Positions 44,824 to 55,607 of a stretch of DNA of 64,000 bases are shown in pieces; within the stretch, counting starts at the first letter, position 1; each line of letters opens with the position of its first letter. A program made the position numbers and the translations under genes. Origin of the DNA: Mesotaenium endlicherianum (taxonomy: Eukaryota > Streptophyta > Zygnematophyceae > Zygnematales > Mesotaeniaceae); contig WELA01010214.1 in assembly GCA_009602735.1 (NCBI GenBank), positions 608,976 to 672,975 of the forward strand, given 5' to 3'. The notes below the pieces were generated by a model. The model was given only the letters and a program-made list of their open reading frames with translations, did no database searches and was not told the DNA's origin.

Positions 44824-46082
44824 TGTAATGAATCAATTCATTATTTATTTAATCAATTGCATGTATAAATACAACACTAAATAAGTATTATGTCAATATA
44901 CTCACAGGCTCGAGTTCGTTTAAATGAATGTATGTCAATGTAATGCGAGTTTACTTACTTTGTCAAAAAGGTCAGCAGGATGACTTTTGTATCATAGTGT
45001 AGTTTGCTGACATTGTTGAGAATGTCAGCAGGATGACTTTTGTATCATAGTATAGTTTGTTGAGAGTTATATATCAGTTATATATAGGATGTAATATCAG
45101 CAGGATGACATCTAGTATGCTCGCTTGATATTAGTCAGTATACTTAGCTTCAGTACGCTCAGGGTAGACATATTCATTTAGATTGTTATTTGTAGATTGG
45201 CACATGTGACCGAAGTATACTGAAAGTCGGAAGGTCGACTGAGATTCGGTAAACCGATGTCCTACCAGTGTGGTTAACTTCTGGGTAGGCGGAGCCGTCG
45301 TCAGTCAACTGAACAATTAGGACTTCAGTCAACCGACCAATTAATATGGTCGTTATACCTAGATCCGTGAGTCCCAACCTAACGGGTTTCCCACAAAACG
45401 GCGCACCTTGCGCCGTGGTCAACCAAGTGGTCACTAGGTTAATAGCAGGCTGGGATCTCGTGGTCCCTCATTCTGGACAGTAAGCTTTACAGTCGGATTT
45501 CTACTTGCAAGTCATGTGTGCACTTTTGGGGTTCGTTCTAATGACCAGCCTTCACGGAAATTGACATGGCTGCTTTGTTTGCGCTTCAAATGGAGAGAAC
45601 TAGGACTTTTCGGAAAGGTCTCGTCAAGATGCATCCGTTGCCGTAAAGTTTGCTCAATTTGCAGCAGTGTTGACAGACTTATGCCGTCTGACATTCTGGG
45701 GTCACACAGCGGACAGATTCCATGGTTTTGCACCTAAGTCAGTGGGATGTGTTTTAGCTACTTTATGGTCATCTGAATGAGAGCGCCTTTGCTATACAGT
45801 CCCCTGATGTTGCGTATGTGCTTATACATGCTCGTATGCCTGGTAGGCAAGAGGTCATGAGTTTCTAAAGGAGAAGCTCTAGTCCTCAAGCTCGCCTCTT
45901 TCTTGTGCCTTGTGTTCGTGTGCAACTGTGGCACACTACGATAAGTGAGTCAAGGGTTAGATGAGTAAACGGAATTCATTATAAGGGCAAAGATCGCTCC
46001 CTGATTTCACACGCTTCCACCTATCTTTGATCTTATATATTTAATGAAATATATTTATCTTGAATAAGCAAGATTCATTTCA
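44824..46082 (+). repeat. Element D 3' LTR
   Basis: 1259 bp with the same ends as the 5' copy and few differences by eye, including short indels near 45945. Confidence 0.92.
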
Positions 46083-46693
46083 GTGAAATATTGATTATAA
46101 CATATAAAATAACTAAGTTTAGTCTGCTGAACGTTAGTTAATATTATGTCTGCTCGATTTTTTAGTATTATTCAGTATAATGACTCAACCGAGAGCAGCA
46201 GGTTGAAGTCTACTATTGGTCAACTTGCTGACATATTCTTTGACAGTCAGCAGACTGCCGTACTCGGTATCAGTGAACTGCCTAGCTATGCATCTAAGAG
46301 TGATATGCTAGACGAGTGGCCAAATGACACCCTTGGGGTGGATGGCGATTCGGGATGATGGGAGATGGCTGTGGATTTGGTTAGCCGAGGTCCTACCGAC
46401 GTGGTTAAATCCTGGGTAGGCGGTGCCATCGCACTTGCCGTTGAACTGTAAACTGTAAACTCATTCCATGTACATAGGTTAGGTCATGCTCTCGAGTTCG
46501 GCATTGGAAACGAGGCCAACTCTCTTGTACCGCTTACTAAGAGATATCTAACTTTAAGGCGAGACGCCATTCATATGAACCGTCTTCTAACCTTGCTTAT
46601 GTATGAGTTTACTGATTGTAAGATTGATGCTCGTTTACTTGCATTTGACTTGTGAGTATCGTAACGCTAGTTGTGGAGTCTTTTGCTGATTAC
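46083..46693 (+). repeat. Old family B LTR, left part
   Basis: A diverged B LTR lacking its first 30 or so bases. It is interrupted after ATTAC (46689-46693) by element B2 and resumes at 56156. When rejoined it reads like the other B LTRs through the insertion point. Confidence 0.8.
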
Positions 46694-47411
46694 TGTAATA
46701 AATCAGTATATTGGTAAATATAATATTCATTAAAATATAATAGTTAATTAAGTTCAGCCTGCTGAACTTCATGTAGTATTGAGTCTGCTGGACTTTATAT
46801 AATTATCAGTTTAAGGACTCAGCCGGGGGCAGCAGGCTGAAGTCAACTCAAGTCAGCTTGCTGACTCATTCTTTGACAGCCAGCTGACTTCCGTACTTGG
46901 TAGCAGCGAACTGCCTCGATATGCATCTAAGTGTACTATGCTAGATGAATGGCCAAATGATATCCCTATGATGGATGGCGATACGGGATGATGGGAGATG
47001 GCGGTGGATTTGGTTAACCGAGGTTCTACCAACGTGGCTAACTCCCGGGTAGGCGGTGCCATCGCACTGGCCGTTGAACAGTAAACTCATTCCATGTACA
47101 TATGCTAGGATTGCTCTCGAGTTCGGCATTCGGAAACGAGGCCAACTCTCTTGTACAGTTTCCTTAGAGGGATCTGAATCCAAGGCGAGAAGCCATTGAT
47201 ACGCACTGTCTTCCAACCTTGCTTATGTATGAGTTTACTGATTGCATTATTGATGCTAGTTTACTTGCATTTGACTTACGAATATTATTCACTGCTAGTT
47301 CGTTGTCCTTTACTGTTAAATCAATTAACGAAAAATACCATAAAGATTACTTGCTGATATGAAGATCTTTATTAATTGTTAATCGCCTACTTGGTAAGTC
47401 AATTCATTTCA
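46694..47411 (+). repeat. B2 5' LTR
   Basis: 718 bp, TGTAATAAATCAG to CAATTCATTTCA. Confidence 0.92.
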
Positions 47412-47412
47412 G

Positions 47413-47424
47413 TCGTATCGAAGC
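47413..47424 (+). other. B2 primer-binding site (mutated)
   Basis: TCGTATCGAAGC, two changes from the TGGTATCGGAGC of B1, C and D. Confidence 0.75.
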
Positions 47425-47445
47425 AGTTATCACAGTCTTCTTTGT

Positions 47446-48800
47446 ATGGTAAGGACAAGGTCTCAAACTAGCAACTCCCGAGACACGGAGAAGCAGGATA
47501 ACGAGAATGTCAAAAATCAGGCTGAAAGCCATGTAGCGGGAACCCGTACCTATTCTGAAGCAGTGGCAGATACTGCAGCTAGAGAGGCTGCAGATGAGGC
47601 AGCTGCTATCGCCGCGGTCACAACACAGCAAGCTGAGGAGGAGAGAGCCAGATTAGAAGCTGAACAATTAGCAAAGGCCGCTGAAGATATAGAAAAGAGG
47701 GAAGGACAGCCAGCTGACGAGCGCACTGTTGAAGAACTTGTGGCATCAAGGGCCAATAATCTGAACCCACCTCCTGCTGTATAACTCAATGTACCCCTAA
47801 GTCAAATACGTGACCGGCTGAATGCGGCAGGAATTACTGCTGCAGGAGCGAGAGGGACTGTTGAGGACACTACTCAGCAAGTAGATGCCACTGCTGCTGC
47901 TGCATTTGCTAGACTCCCACCCCAAAGTGCAGACTTGGGAGCATTGTTCGTTCAAATGCAGTCGCAAATGGCGACCATGTATCAGTCCCAACAGGAGGAC
48001 AAAAGAATCATGATGTCTCTACTGCGGGACAGAGACCAACTGGGTTCTCAAACCACTGGTGGTGGTGGCAGAGGGCCTAGTAAGCCCAAACCGAAACCTC
48101 CCCAAGACTATGATCCTGAGGAAAACAGAAAACATTACCTGATCAAGTTTCTCGCGGATGTTGAGCAGTGGCTGAAGAAGTACCCAGAACTGCAAGATTA
48201 CGAGAAGGTCAGGCACACTGGTGCGACCCTGAAAGGCAGTGCCGCAGATTGGTGGCCATACTGGAAAGGAGAGCGTAGGGCTCAGCAAGTCGGTGACCCT
48301 ACGTGGGTAGAGTTTGTCGAGGAGTTGCATGAGAAGTTTGATGTCATCAACCAGCAGGAGAAAGATATCTATGCGATGATCTCCCTGACACTGAAGCAGA
48401 CCACTTCAGTTGCTGAGTTTGCTGAAAAGGTCCAGGAGAACATGATGAAACAGCCAGACTTGCCAGAACGGTATAGGATAGCATACTTTAGGTATGGCTT
48501 CAAATCCGAAGTCTCTGGTCATTTTGCTGAGAAGAAGTATGAGAAACTGGCTGACTTGATCCAGGATGCGGATGCCTGGGATCAGCAGCAATTCAATCAC
48601 AAGCGCCAGAGTAATGCTTTGGTGTCTAAGATTGTCAAAAAGCCCCACGGTTCCTACAATGCGATTGAAGGAGACCAGGCTGAGGATGATGAGGATGATG
48701 AATATGAGTATGAGTATAATGCTATACAGAGAACACTGTCCAGTCAAGCACCTTCCGAAGGTCGAGAGAAAAGACCAGCCTTTAAAAGACAGCAACAGTC
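47446..48800 (+). pseudogene. B2 gag lacking the nucleocapsid knuckle
   Basis: The start MVRTRSQTSNSRD matches B1. A TAA near 47782 interrupts the N-terminal part; the capsid region continues from 47935 (YLIKFLADVEQWLKKYPELQ). Compared with B1, about 119 nt are missing after EYEYNAIQ, near 48729, removing the RGG box and the whole CCHC knuckle. The deletion also shifts the frame, so the capsid reads straight into the protease frame without needing the slippery site at 48781-48787. Confidence 0.85.
48781..48787 (+). promoter_or_regulatory. -1 frameshift heptamer in B2
   Basis: TTTAAAA at the position corresponding to the B1 heptamer. It is redundant here because the upstream deletion already fused the two frames. 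Confidence 0.45.
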
Positions 48801-51800
48801 AGTAATCCAGTCTACTAACTGTGAGGATGCTAGAGATGGTGAGTCGTCACTAGCTGCCCTCGTAGCAGGTATTATGGGTCTTGCTGAACTGGATTCACTA
48901 TGCATGCCTGACAACCAGATAAAGGAGAACATCAGCAATATAGACATCCAGAGAGTGCACACTCTGGATGCTCTTATTCCACCTGATGTCCAACATTTCT
49001 GTGCTAAGTCAGGAGAACAATGCAAAAGTATAGAAAAAACAGTCCTCCCCATCCTACTGCATTGCATGATTGCAGGTAGGAAGGTGAGGGCATTTGTTGA
49101 CAAAGGGGCGTCACATATTTCTATCCATAAGGACTTAGTTAAGCGGCTAAGGCTGCCTACTGTCATCCAAGGGAATAGAAAAATATTCCTTGGAGATGCC
49201 TCAAGTATCAGGTAGGAGTTATAACCAAGCCTATTGAGGTCCAATTAGGTTCTGGCATTGCAGTTCTAACTGAAACGCTTATATTTGAGGTACTCAACAC
49301 TGGCTTGTATGATCTCGTGCTAGGCAGGTCCTGGCTCAATAGACTTCAAGCTGAAGTGTGTTGGAGCAGAGGTACAGTTAAAATGAGAGGAGTCAGTGAT
49401 GGGCAGACTAACTTGGCACCCACCAGTGCTCTTCCTCTTGTCCTGTGTGGATGGCAAATGAAGGAAAAGAAGAGGCTTCCAGAAGGATGCAAGTTGCTGA
49501 ATGCAATGGAGTTCGTCAAAAGCTGGAACCAGAAGGAAGACAGAATGTTCTGTCTGGTGCTAAGAGAGGTACCTCCTCAACCTGAAGAAGTGGTGGAGAA
49601 AAAGGTAAGCCCTCCGGAGCACCCTACTGCTGCAAAAATTGTTGCTCAGTACACGGATGTATTTAATGTGCCTCCAGGACTACCTCCTAAGAGGGAAGTA
49701 GATCATAGGATTGATTTATTACCTGGGAGTCAGCCACCCTGGCAACGCACATATGGCTTGTCTTCTGTGGAGAGCTAGGAGTTGAAAACACAGATTCCAG
49801 AGCTTGAGGAAAATGGTTATATTTCCCCCAGTATATCACCTTACGACGCACCCATCCTATTTGTCAAGAAAAAGGATGGCAGTATGCGGATGTGTGTGGA
49901 TTACAGAGCTCTGAACAAAAGAACAGCAAAGAACAAGTATGCTTTACCCAAAATGAAGGGCTTGCTCGATACCCTGTCTGGTGCTAAGGTGTTCAGTAAG
50001 ATAGATCTCAAGAGTGGTTATCATCAAATCAGAATTGCTGAGGGGGATGAACACAAGACTGCCATCCGCAAACGTTATGGACACTATGAGTTCAACGTGA
50101 TGCCATTTGGACTGACAAATGCTCCTGCGACCTTCATGGGTGCTATGAACGACATTTTCAGACCTTATTTGGATAAATTTGTGCAAGTTTTCTTGGATGA
50201 TATTTTAATTTTCTCTAAAGATGAAGCTCACCACACTGAACACTTAAAGACAGTCATGGACACTCTGAGAAGAAACCACTTATATGCTAAATTGAGCAAG
50301 TGTGATTTCTTTAAGAAAAGTATTGAATTCTTAGGCCACGTTGAAGGTAAAGAAGGCATCAGTGTGGATCCTAAGAAAGTCCAGACCATAAGGGACTGGC
50401 CTGTACCACAGTGTGTCTCTGAAGTTAGATCCTTCCTCGGGTTGGCTAGCTATTATAGGAGATTTATTGAGAATTATTCCACAAAGGCCAGTAAACTAAG
50501 TGACCTTACTAAGAAAGACATCGGGTATGTGTGGGGGGAAGAGCAGCAGGCTGCCTTCCAGACCCTTAAAGATGCTCTTTGTTCTGCCCCAGTGCTAGCC
50601 GTGTATGACCCCAGCAAACCGGTGCAGGTGGTCACTGATGCCTCTGACTTTGCAATGGGTGCTATTTTGTTACAGCCTGCTGACAAAATCACAAAGGATG
50701 GTAAGGTACGGCAGGAGTGGCACCCTGTGTTGTACGAGTCTATGAAATTTACTCCAGCGGAGATTAATTACTCAGTGCATGATAAAGAGCTGCTAGCTAT
50801 CGTTCACGTGCTCAAACAGTGGAGAGCATACTTACATGGTAAAGCTTTTAAGGTGATTACAGATCATCTAGCTTTGACTCACTTTCAGAAGAAGTCCAAG
50901 CTGTCGAGGAGGGAGAACCGCTGGAGCCAGATTCTGGAGAGGAGCGGTTTCAAGTCCAGATCGACTACAAACCAGGGAAGTTGAATCCTGCTAATGCACT
51001 CTCTAGAAGACCTGACTTGCAAGAAAGGAACTTTAGTCAGCATGCTGTAGATAAAGTCCTGTGTGCACTCACTTCACTAAAGGTGAGAAAGTCCTTCCTT
51101 GAACGACTTTGGAAAGCTTAACTTTCTGACCCAACATTTGAGCCCAACCCCACCACTGGTGTGTGTCGTGCTACCGCACTCGGGTATAAGCTTAAGGGAG
51201 GGGTTTGGGTGACTGAAACCACTTCAGGCAGGCTGAAGCTAGTTATTCTTAATAACTTGGAAATAAGGTCCCTTTTATTGAGTCAAGCACATGACAATTT
51301 GCTGGGTGGGCATTTGGGGCAGGCCAAAACTGTTGGCAAACTGGCAAAACACTATCATTGGGAGGGATTACCTCGGNGGTTGGCAAACTGGCAAGACATT
51401 ATCATTGGGAGGGGTTACCTCGGGAGGTCTTGAAATACGTTAAGTCCTGTGACCAGTGTCAAAAAATGAAGTCTAGGCACACACCACCGGGGGGCCTCTT
51501 ACAACCGCTGCCCATCCCAGCTGGCCGCTGGGAAACAATATCCATGGACTGGGTGGTCACACTGCCACGAACTGCCAATGGGNGACACTGCCACGTCATG
51601 ATTTGATACTGGTAGTCGTGGATAAATCGACAAAAATGGTCATTTTATCCCCACAACTGTCAAAGTAACTGCACTTGAAACAGCGAGACGGTTCTACAAC
51701 CATGTCGTATGCCAACATGGGCTACCCTCCAATATAATCTTAGACAGAGACTTGAAATTTACCTAAGTTCTGGAGAGTTTTAATGGGGTTAATGGGAGTC

Positions 51801-52652
51801 AAGCAGCTGCTCAGCACAGCAATCCACCCTCAGATTGATGGGCAGACTGAAAGAACTAACCGAGTTCTGCAAGAGGTACTGAGAGCCTATATTTACCAAA
51901 AACAAGATATTTGGGATGACCTGTTACCTCAAATCCAGTTTGCGGTCAACAGTCCCGTGCACGCGTCAACGGGCAAGACTCCTTTTGAACTAAGCCTAGG
52001 TAGAGTTCCTAAGTCTCCTTTGGATGTGTTAGGGGAGTCTTCAACACACCCTGAAGGGATTGACAATCCGGTCTCCCTCCAGTTAACTCAGGAGTTTGCT
52101 GACACCCTGTCAGAAGTCCAACACAATTTGCACAAATCCCAAGAAAACCAACAAAAGTACGCTAATCAGTATCGTCGAGAACTGACCTTTTCCAAGGGCG
52201 ATTTGGTCAAACTCCATTCTCAGCACCTGTACTTCTTTGGTGTGGTCAAGAAAAAGCTTGGTCCTGACAGGGTCGGTCCATATTTGGTGGTGCGCCGTGT
52301 CCATCAGAATGCTTACAATCCGAACATGTCAGCAGAATACAAGGGTCACCCGATCTTTAATGTCTCCTTCCTAGAACCATACATCAAAGGGGACACACTG
52401 TTCACAGGTCGGTTACCAGTCCAACCGGGACCGGTCCCCGCTGTCCAGGACGGTGACTCTAAGGAATATGAGGTTGAGGAGATTTTAGACGCGCGCTCGG
52501 TCCGTCAATCGTCTAAATATGTCATGAAGTACCTCATTCGATGGAAGGATTACGATGCCTCTTGGGACACTTGGAAATTTAAAGACCATTTGACCAATGC
52601 CAAAGGGGCGTTAAAACGGTTCCACCTTCGGGCGGCTGGAGCCCCTCCCTAA
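48801..52652 (+). pseudogene. B2 pol: protease to chromodomain (with lesions)
   Basis: The protease region carries FVDKGAS where D-S/T-G is expected. A one-base loss near 49212 shifts the frame. A TAG at 49776-49778 precedes RT (49782-50450, FLDD). RNase H follows ([15 protein letters not shown]) to a frameshift near 50940. The integrase zinc region is at 51240-51480, disturbed by N at 51377 and 51583. The core fragment has DGQTERTNR near 51838, then the chromodomain (YEVEEILDARSV, YLIRWKDYDASWDTW) at about 52465-52610. It is non-functional but clearly the same family as B1. Confidence 0.9.
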
Positions 52653-53015
52653 CAGTCATTTCAGTTGACACTGGAAGGTGACAGGAGGTCCTGTCTCCAT
52701 TTAAGTTGGAGGGGAAAATATATGACAGTTAGTGTGCGAGAGCGAGAAAGGGACGATTATGTGAATCCTAAGTGTCAGCGTAGTGACAGATGGGACAGCA
52801 TGGCCCACATAAAGCACTTTGGGCGGAAGGGAAAAGGGCCTCGCACAGCAATACATCACTTAACGCACCTTAAAACACATTCATACGTTTATGTCTAGCG
52901 CACCGCAACTACGTCAACTCCTAGCAATCACCCTCTAAGGTAAACAAGAGCGAACCCACCATACTAATACAAACTTACTTCCTTCCTTCAACTCCTTTGA
53001 CAAAGGTCGATATCC

Positions 53016-53046
53016 TACTAACTTGTGCCCTGGTTACATGTGCAGG
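53016..53046 (+). promoter_or_regulatory. Splice-acceptor-like signal before ORF3
   Basis: TACTAAC (53016-53022) matches the ideal branch-point sequence and lies 23 nt before CAG (53043-53045), followed by G and the ORF3 ATG. B1 has CACTAAC, 24 nt, CAG, G, ATG at 32558-32524. The older relic has TACTAAG (22171-22177) and AG just before its ATG at 22204. Confidence 0.55.
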
Positions 53047-55385
53047 ATGGCTCCCACCACACAAAAGGAGGACAGAAAGCGCAAGGCAGAAGAAGCCAGG
53101 AGGACAATGGAGCAATACCAGAAGGAGCTGGCGGCGACATCCCTCACCAGGAGAGAACAAGAAAGGGTCCGCAGACAACAAGAGGCGGCAGAAGAAGCAC
53201 AGAGGAAGAAAGATCAGGAAGCGGAAAACCTCAGGAAAGCTGAGGAGGAGAGACAAAAAAAACAACAAGAAGAAGCGGCAGCGGCAGAGAAGGAGAGAAG
53301 GAAAACGGATGAAGCGGACAGGCAGAAGAGCTTGGCCACTTACAGGTATACTGTGGTGGGTGGCCAAAACTTTGATAACCTGAAGGAAGCATTGTTGGCA
53401 GCCCAAGAAATCAACAAACTGGNAGAAATCAACAAACTGGAACAGACAACAAAGCTACAGAGGGAAGGAGCTGCAGCACTGGATAGGTACATTGAGACAC
53501 ACACTGGTGTGGTCTTCTACGAAGATTATGCCAAGATGGTGGGCTATACAGCAGAGCAGGCCCGGTACCTTGCAGATGATTCAAAGAACAAGCCGGTCCC
53601 AATACCGGGAATAGTGGGAGATCAGAGACTCATCTGGATGGTGAGCATGCGGCCCGATAGCTTTAAGGATACAGTATTCTACCTCACTCTACTGCCAGCT
53701 TACACTGAGGTTGAGAGAAGGAGCTGGGAGTACTTGGCCAGGGAAGCAGGAGAGCAGATGTTCTCTCCCCACTGGTTCCCGTGTAAACTGAGGAAGGCTG
53801 AGCACGGACCCCAGTACTATCAGCAGCCAACAGACTGGAGGTGGATGACCGTCACAAATAAGAAGCAGGAGTGTGACCGAGCCCAACCGGATGACTTCCA
53901 CTATGGCCTAGACGGCTATCTCATCCTACCACCTCACATTGCCCCTTGGGACCCCAGGCTGAATGGATGCCTGAGCAATATGAATGCAGAGACCAAGGAA
54001 CATAGGAGGAGGGGAAGAGAGTACTTCTCTAAGGGAAAGCATGCCTTTGTCAAATGGGCAAAGAATGCAGGCCGGATAGATATCAGCAGGTTGAAGGCCA
54101 AGCAACCTCCAGCGCGCCCTAAGAAAGGGAGGTCAGTAGACTACTCCATGTCTACCAGGGAGCAGGACGACTTAGTGGACGAGACTCCTACCCTCTCCGA
54201 NAGAGGAGGAAGATGAGGAGGATGAGGAAGAAGAACAAGGCAGAGGAGAAGCATCAGGACCTGGTACTCAGGACCCCCAGGGGCAGGCAAGAGCAGGGCT
54301 TCCTTAGGAGCCAAGATCAGGAATATGGCATTTGACCCCGGCCCTGGAGGTAATTGAATCGCGCACTCGCTCCCCCAGCCCATCTGCCCAAGCAAGGGAA
54401 GAAGCTGATCGGACTGTACTTGGCAGCAGACAAAGGCAGAAATTCCCAGAGGACAGGGGTGCCAAAAGAGGGACACGCGGGGTGTAAGGTCATAGGTTTG
54501 TAAAGTGCATTTTTGAGTTTCATAAAAGTATGTTTTGATTGTATAGTAGTATAGAGTGCATTTTTGTGGTCATTTTGATACAAAGTTCATCGAATTTGGT
54601 CAAGTATTGAGAGAGTTATGGATTTCTAAAGTTTAATTAGTTTTGAGGTCGGTTGACGACTGTCCTTAATTCGCGGTGAGCGCGACCGTCGGATTGACCG
54701 ACAGCGTCGAGCGATCTGGCCCGTTAGAATGAACTTGAACCTTCACGTAAGTTTGGCTGACGCGGAGTGCCGACTAGGTCGATTTACCTAGAAGTTTCGG
54801 TTTAGCCTAGCGCGTCTAAGATAGAATATTCTAGTAATGGTGATGCATGTATGTGGACGTCAATTTGGCCCGACACGACTTATTAGACTGATCTGGCTTA
54901 CTCACGAATATTCTGGAAGGGACGATTTGACAAACACTTAGGAAATCCGTAGCTTCCTCCTAGAGAGGAGCATTTAGGCAGAAAATTATAAATAGGCATA
55001 ACTTCTTTGTTTCTTAGGAATTTTGACTTCTGTAAATTTCTACGGGTTTGTAATGACAAGGCCTTTCATCCTAGTTCATTTGTGAGCAGTTTCTTGTTAC
55101 TCAAATTGTTGAGTATTTTTCCTAAGCTTTGTTAGTGATATGCCGCTGCACTCTCTAGTATGATTGCAACTAGTTCCTTCCCTCGTGAGTTACTACGCTT
55201 CCACTAGGGCACTCTGCCCCTTCACGGGGTGGCCAGAGGTATGCCGGCCTCTCCCTTCGCTCAGGGGCATGTACCTCTTGCCAATGTATTTCAGCATCCT
55301 ACTAGAATGCCTGTCTATGTGGGAATTAACACCAAGTGGTTGAAGAGCAGGCTACCATCCGTCGTTCTCCTTGAGGTCCAACTTT
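53047..55385 (+). pseudogene. B2 ORF3: second copy of the accessory protein, interrupted
   Basis: It starts at ATG 53047, directly after CAGG. A charged coiled-coil runs to about residue 95. The globular region matches B1 ORF3: EDYAKMVGYT, IPGI, DSFKD, TEVERRSWEYLARE, HWFPC, PTDWRWMT, LPPHIAPWDPRL, SKGKHA. N bases at 53423 (between two copies of an EINKL-coding stretch) and 54201 disturb the frame. After the second N, an acidic run continues in another frame. The solo A LTR (54483-55224) splits the C-terminal part, and beyond it GHVPLANVFQHPTRMPVYV repeats the C-terminal motif of B1. Identity with B1 in the globular part is about half by eye, much lower than for pol. Confidence 0.8.
54483..55224 (+). 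repeat. Solo LTR of family A inside B2 ORF3
   Basis: 742 bp matching the element A 5' LTR throughout, starting TGTAAGGTCATAGG and ending TGCCCCTTCA. It is flanked by CGGGG at 54478-54482 and 55225-55229. Formed by recombination between the two LTRs of a complete A element. Confidence 0.93.
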
Positions 55386-55572
55386 AGAACAAACGGGGTT
55401 CTTTAGAAGGCCAGCTGACAGACCTAGAGGGCTGTCCAGATCTAGGTCCAGATCTCAGTCTTCTGATCCTGAAGCCCCAGGAACGACCCCCTAAGTGACA
55501 GGCTGAAGAGACAGTCAGTGGGGGAGGCGGGTCAGGTTCAGTTCTATGATTTAAAAAGTTCTGCAGTTTAAT

Positions 55573-55607
55573 GTTGCCGAGGCGACAACAAGTTAAGTTG
55601 GAGGGAT
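55573..55607 (+). other. B2 hairpin and polypurine tract
   Basis: GTTGCCG-AGG-CGACAAC (one mismatch in the stem, 55573-55589) followed by AAGTTAAGTTGGAGGGAT up to the 3' LTR. Confidence 0.65.

Larger units (their letters stand above)
39281..46082 (+). mobile_element. Element D: large non-coding LTR retrotransposon, probably B-dependent
   Basis: Two long LTRs (39281-40541 and 44824-46082), an initiator tRNA-Met primer site and a polypurine tract enclose about 4.3 kb without gag or pol. This is the structure of a large retrotransposon derivative that must use proteins of another element. LTR termini, primer site, hairpin and polypurine tract match family B. The flanks GAGAC and GTGAA do not match, so it lacks a visible target duplication. 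A solo B LTR is inserted in it. Confidence 0.85.

Noticed and set aside
45516-45737. A 73-codon frame found identically at 39973-40194 and 45516-45737, on both strands
   Set aside because: It lies in the two LTRs of element D and is repeated only because the LTRs are copies; composition is not protein-like.
39276-46087. Target duplication for element D
   Set aside because: The flanks GAGAC and GTGAA do not match, so insertion followed by recombination or deletion is more likely.
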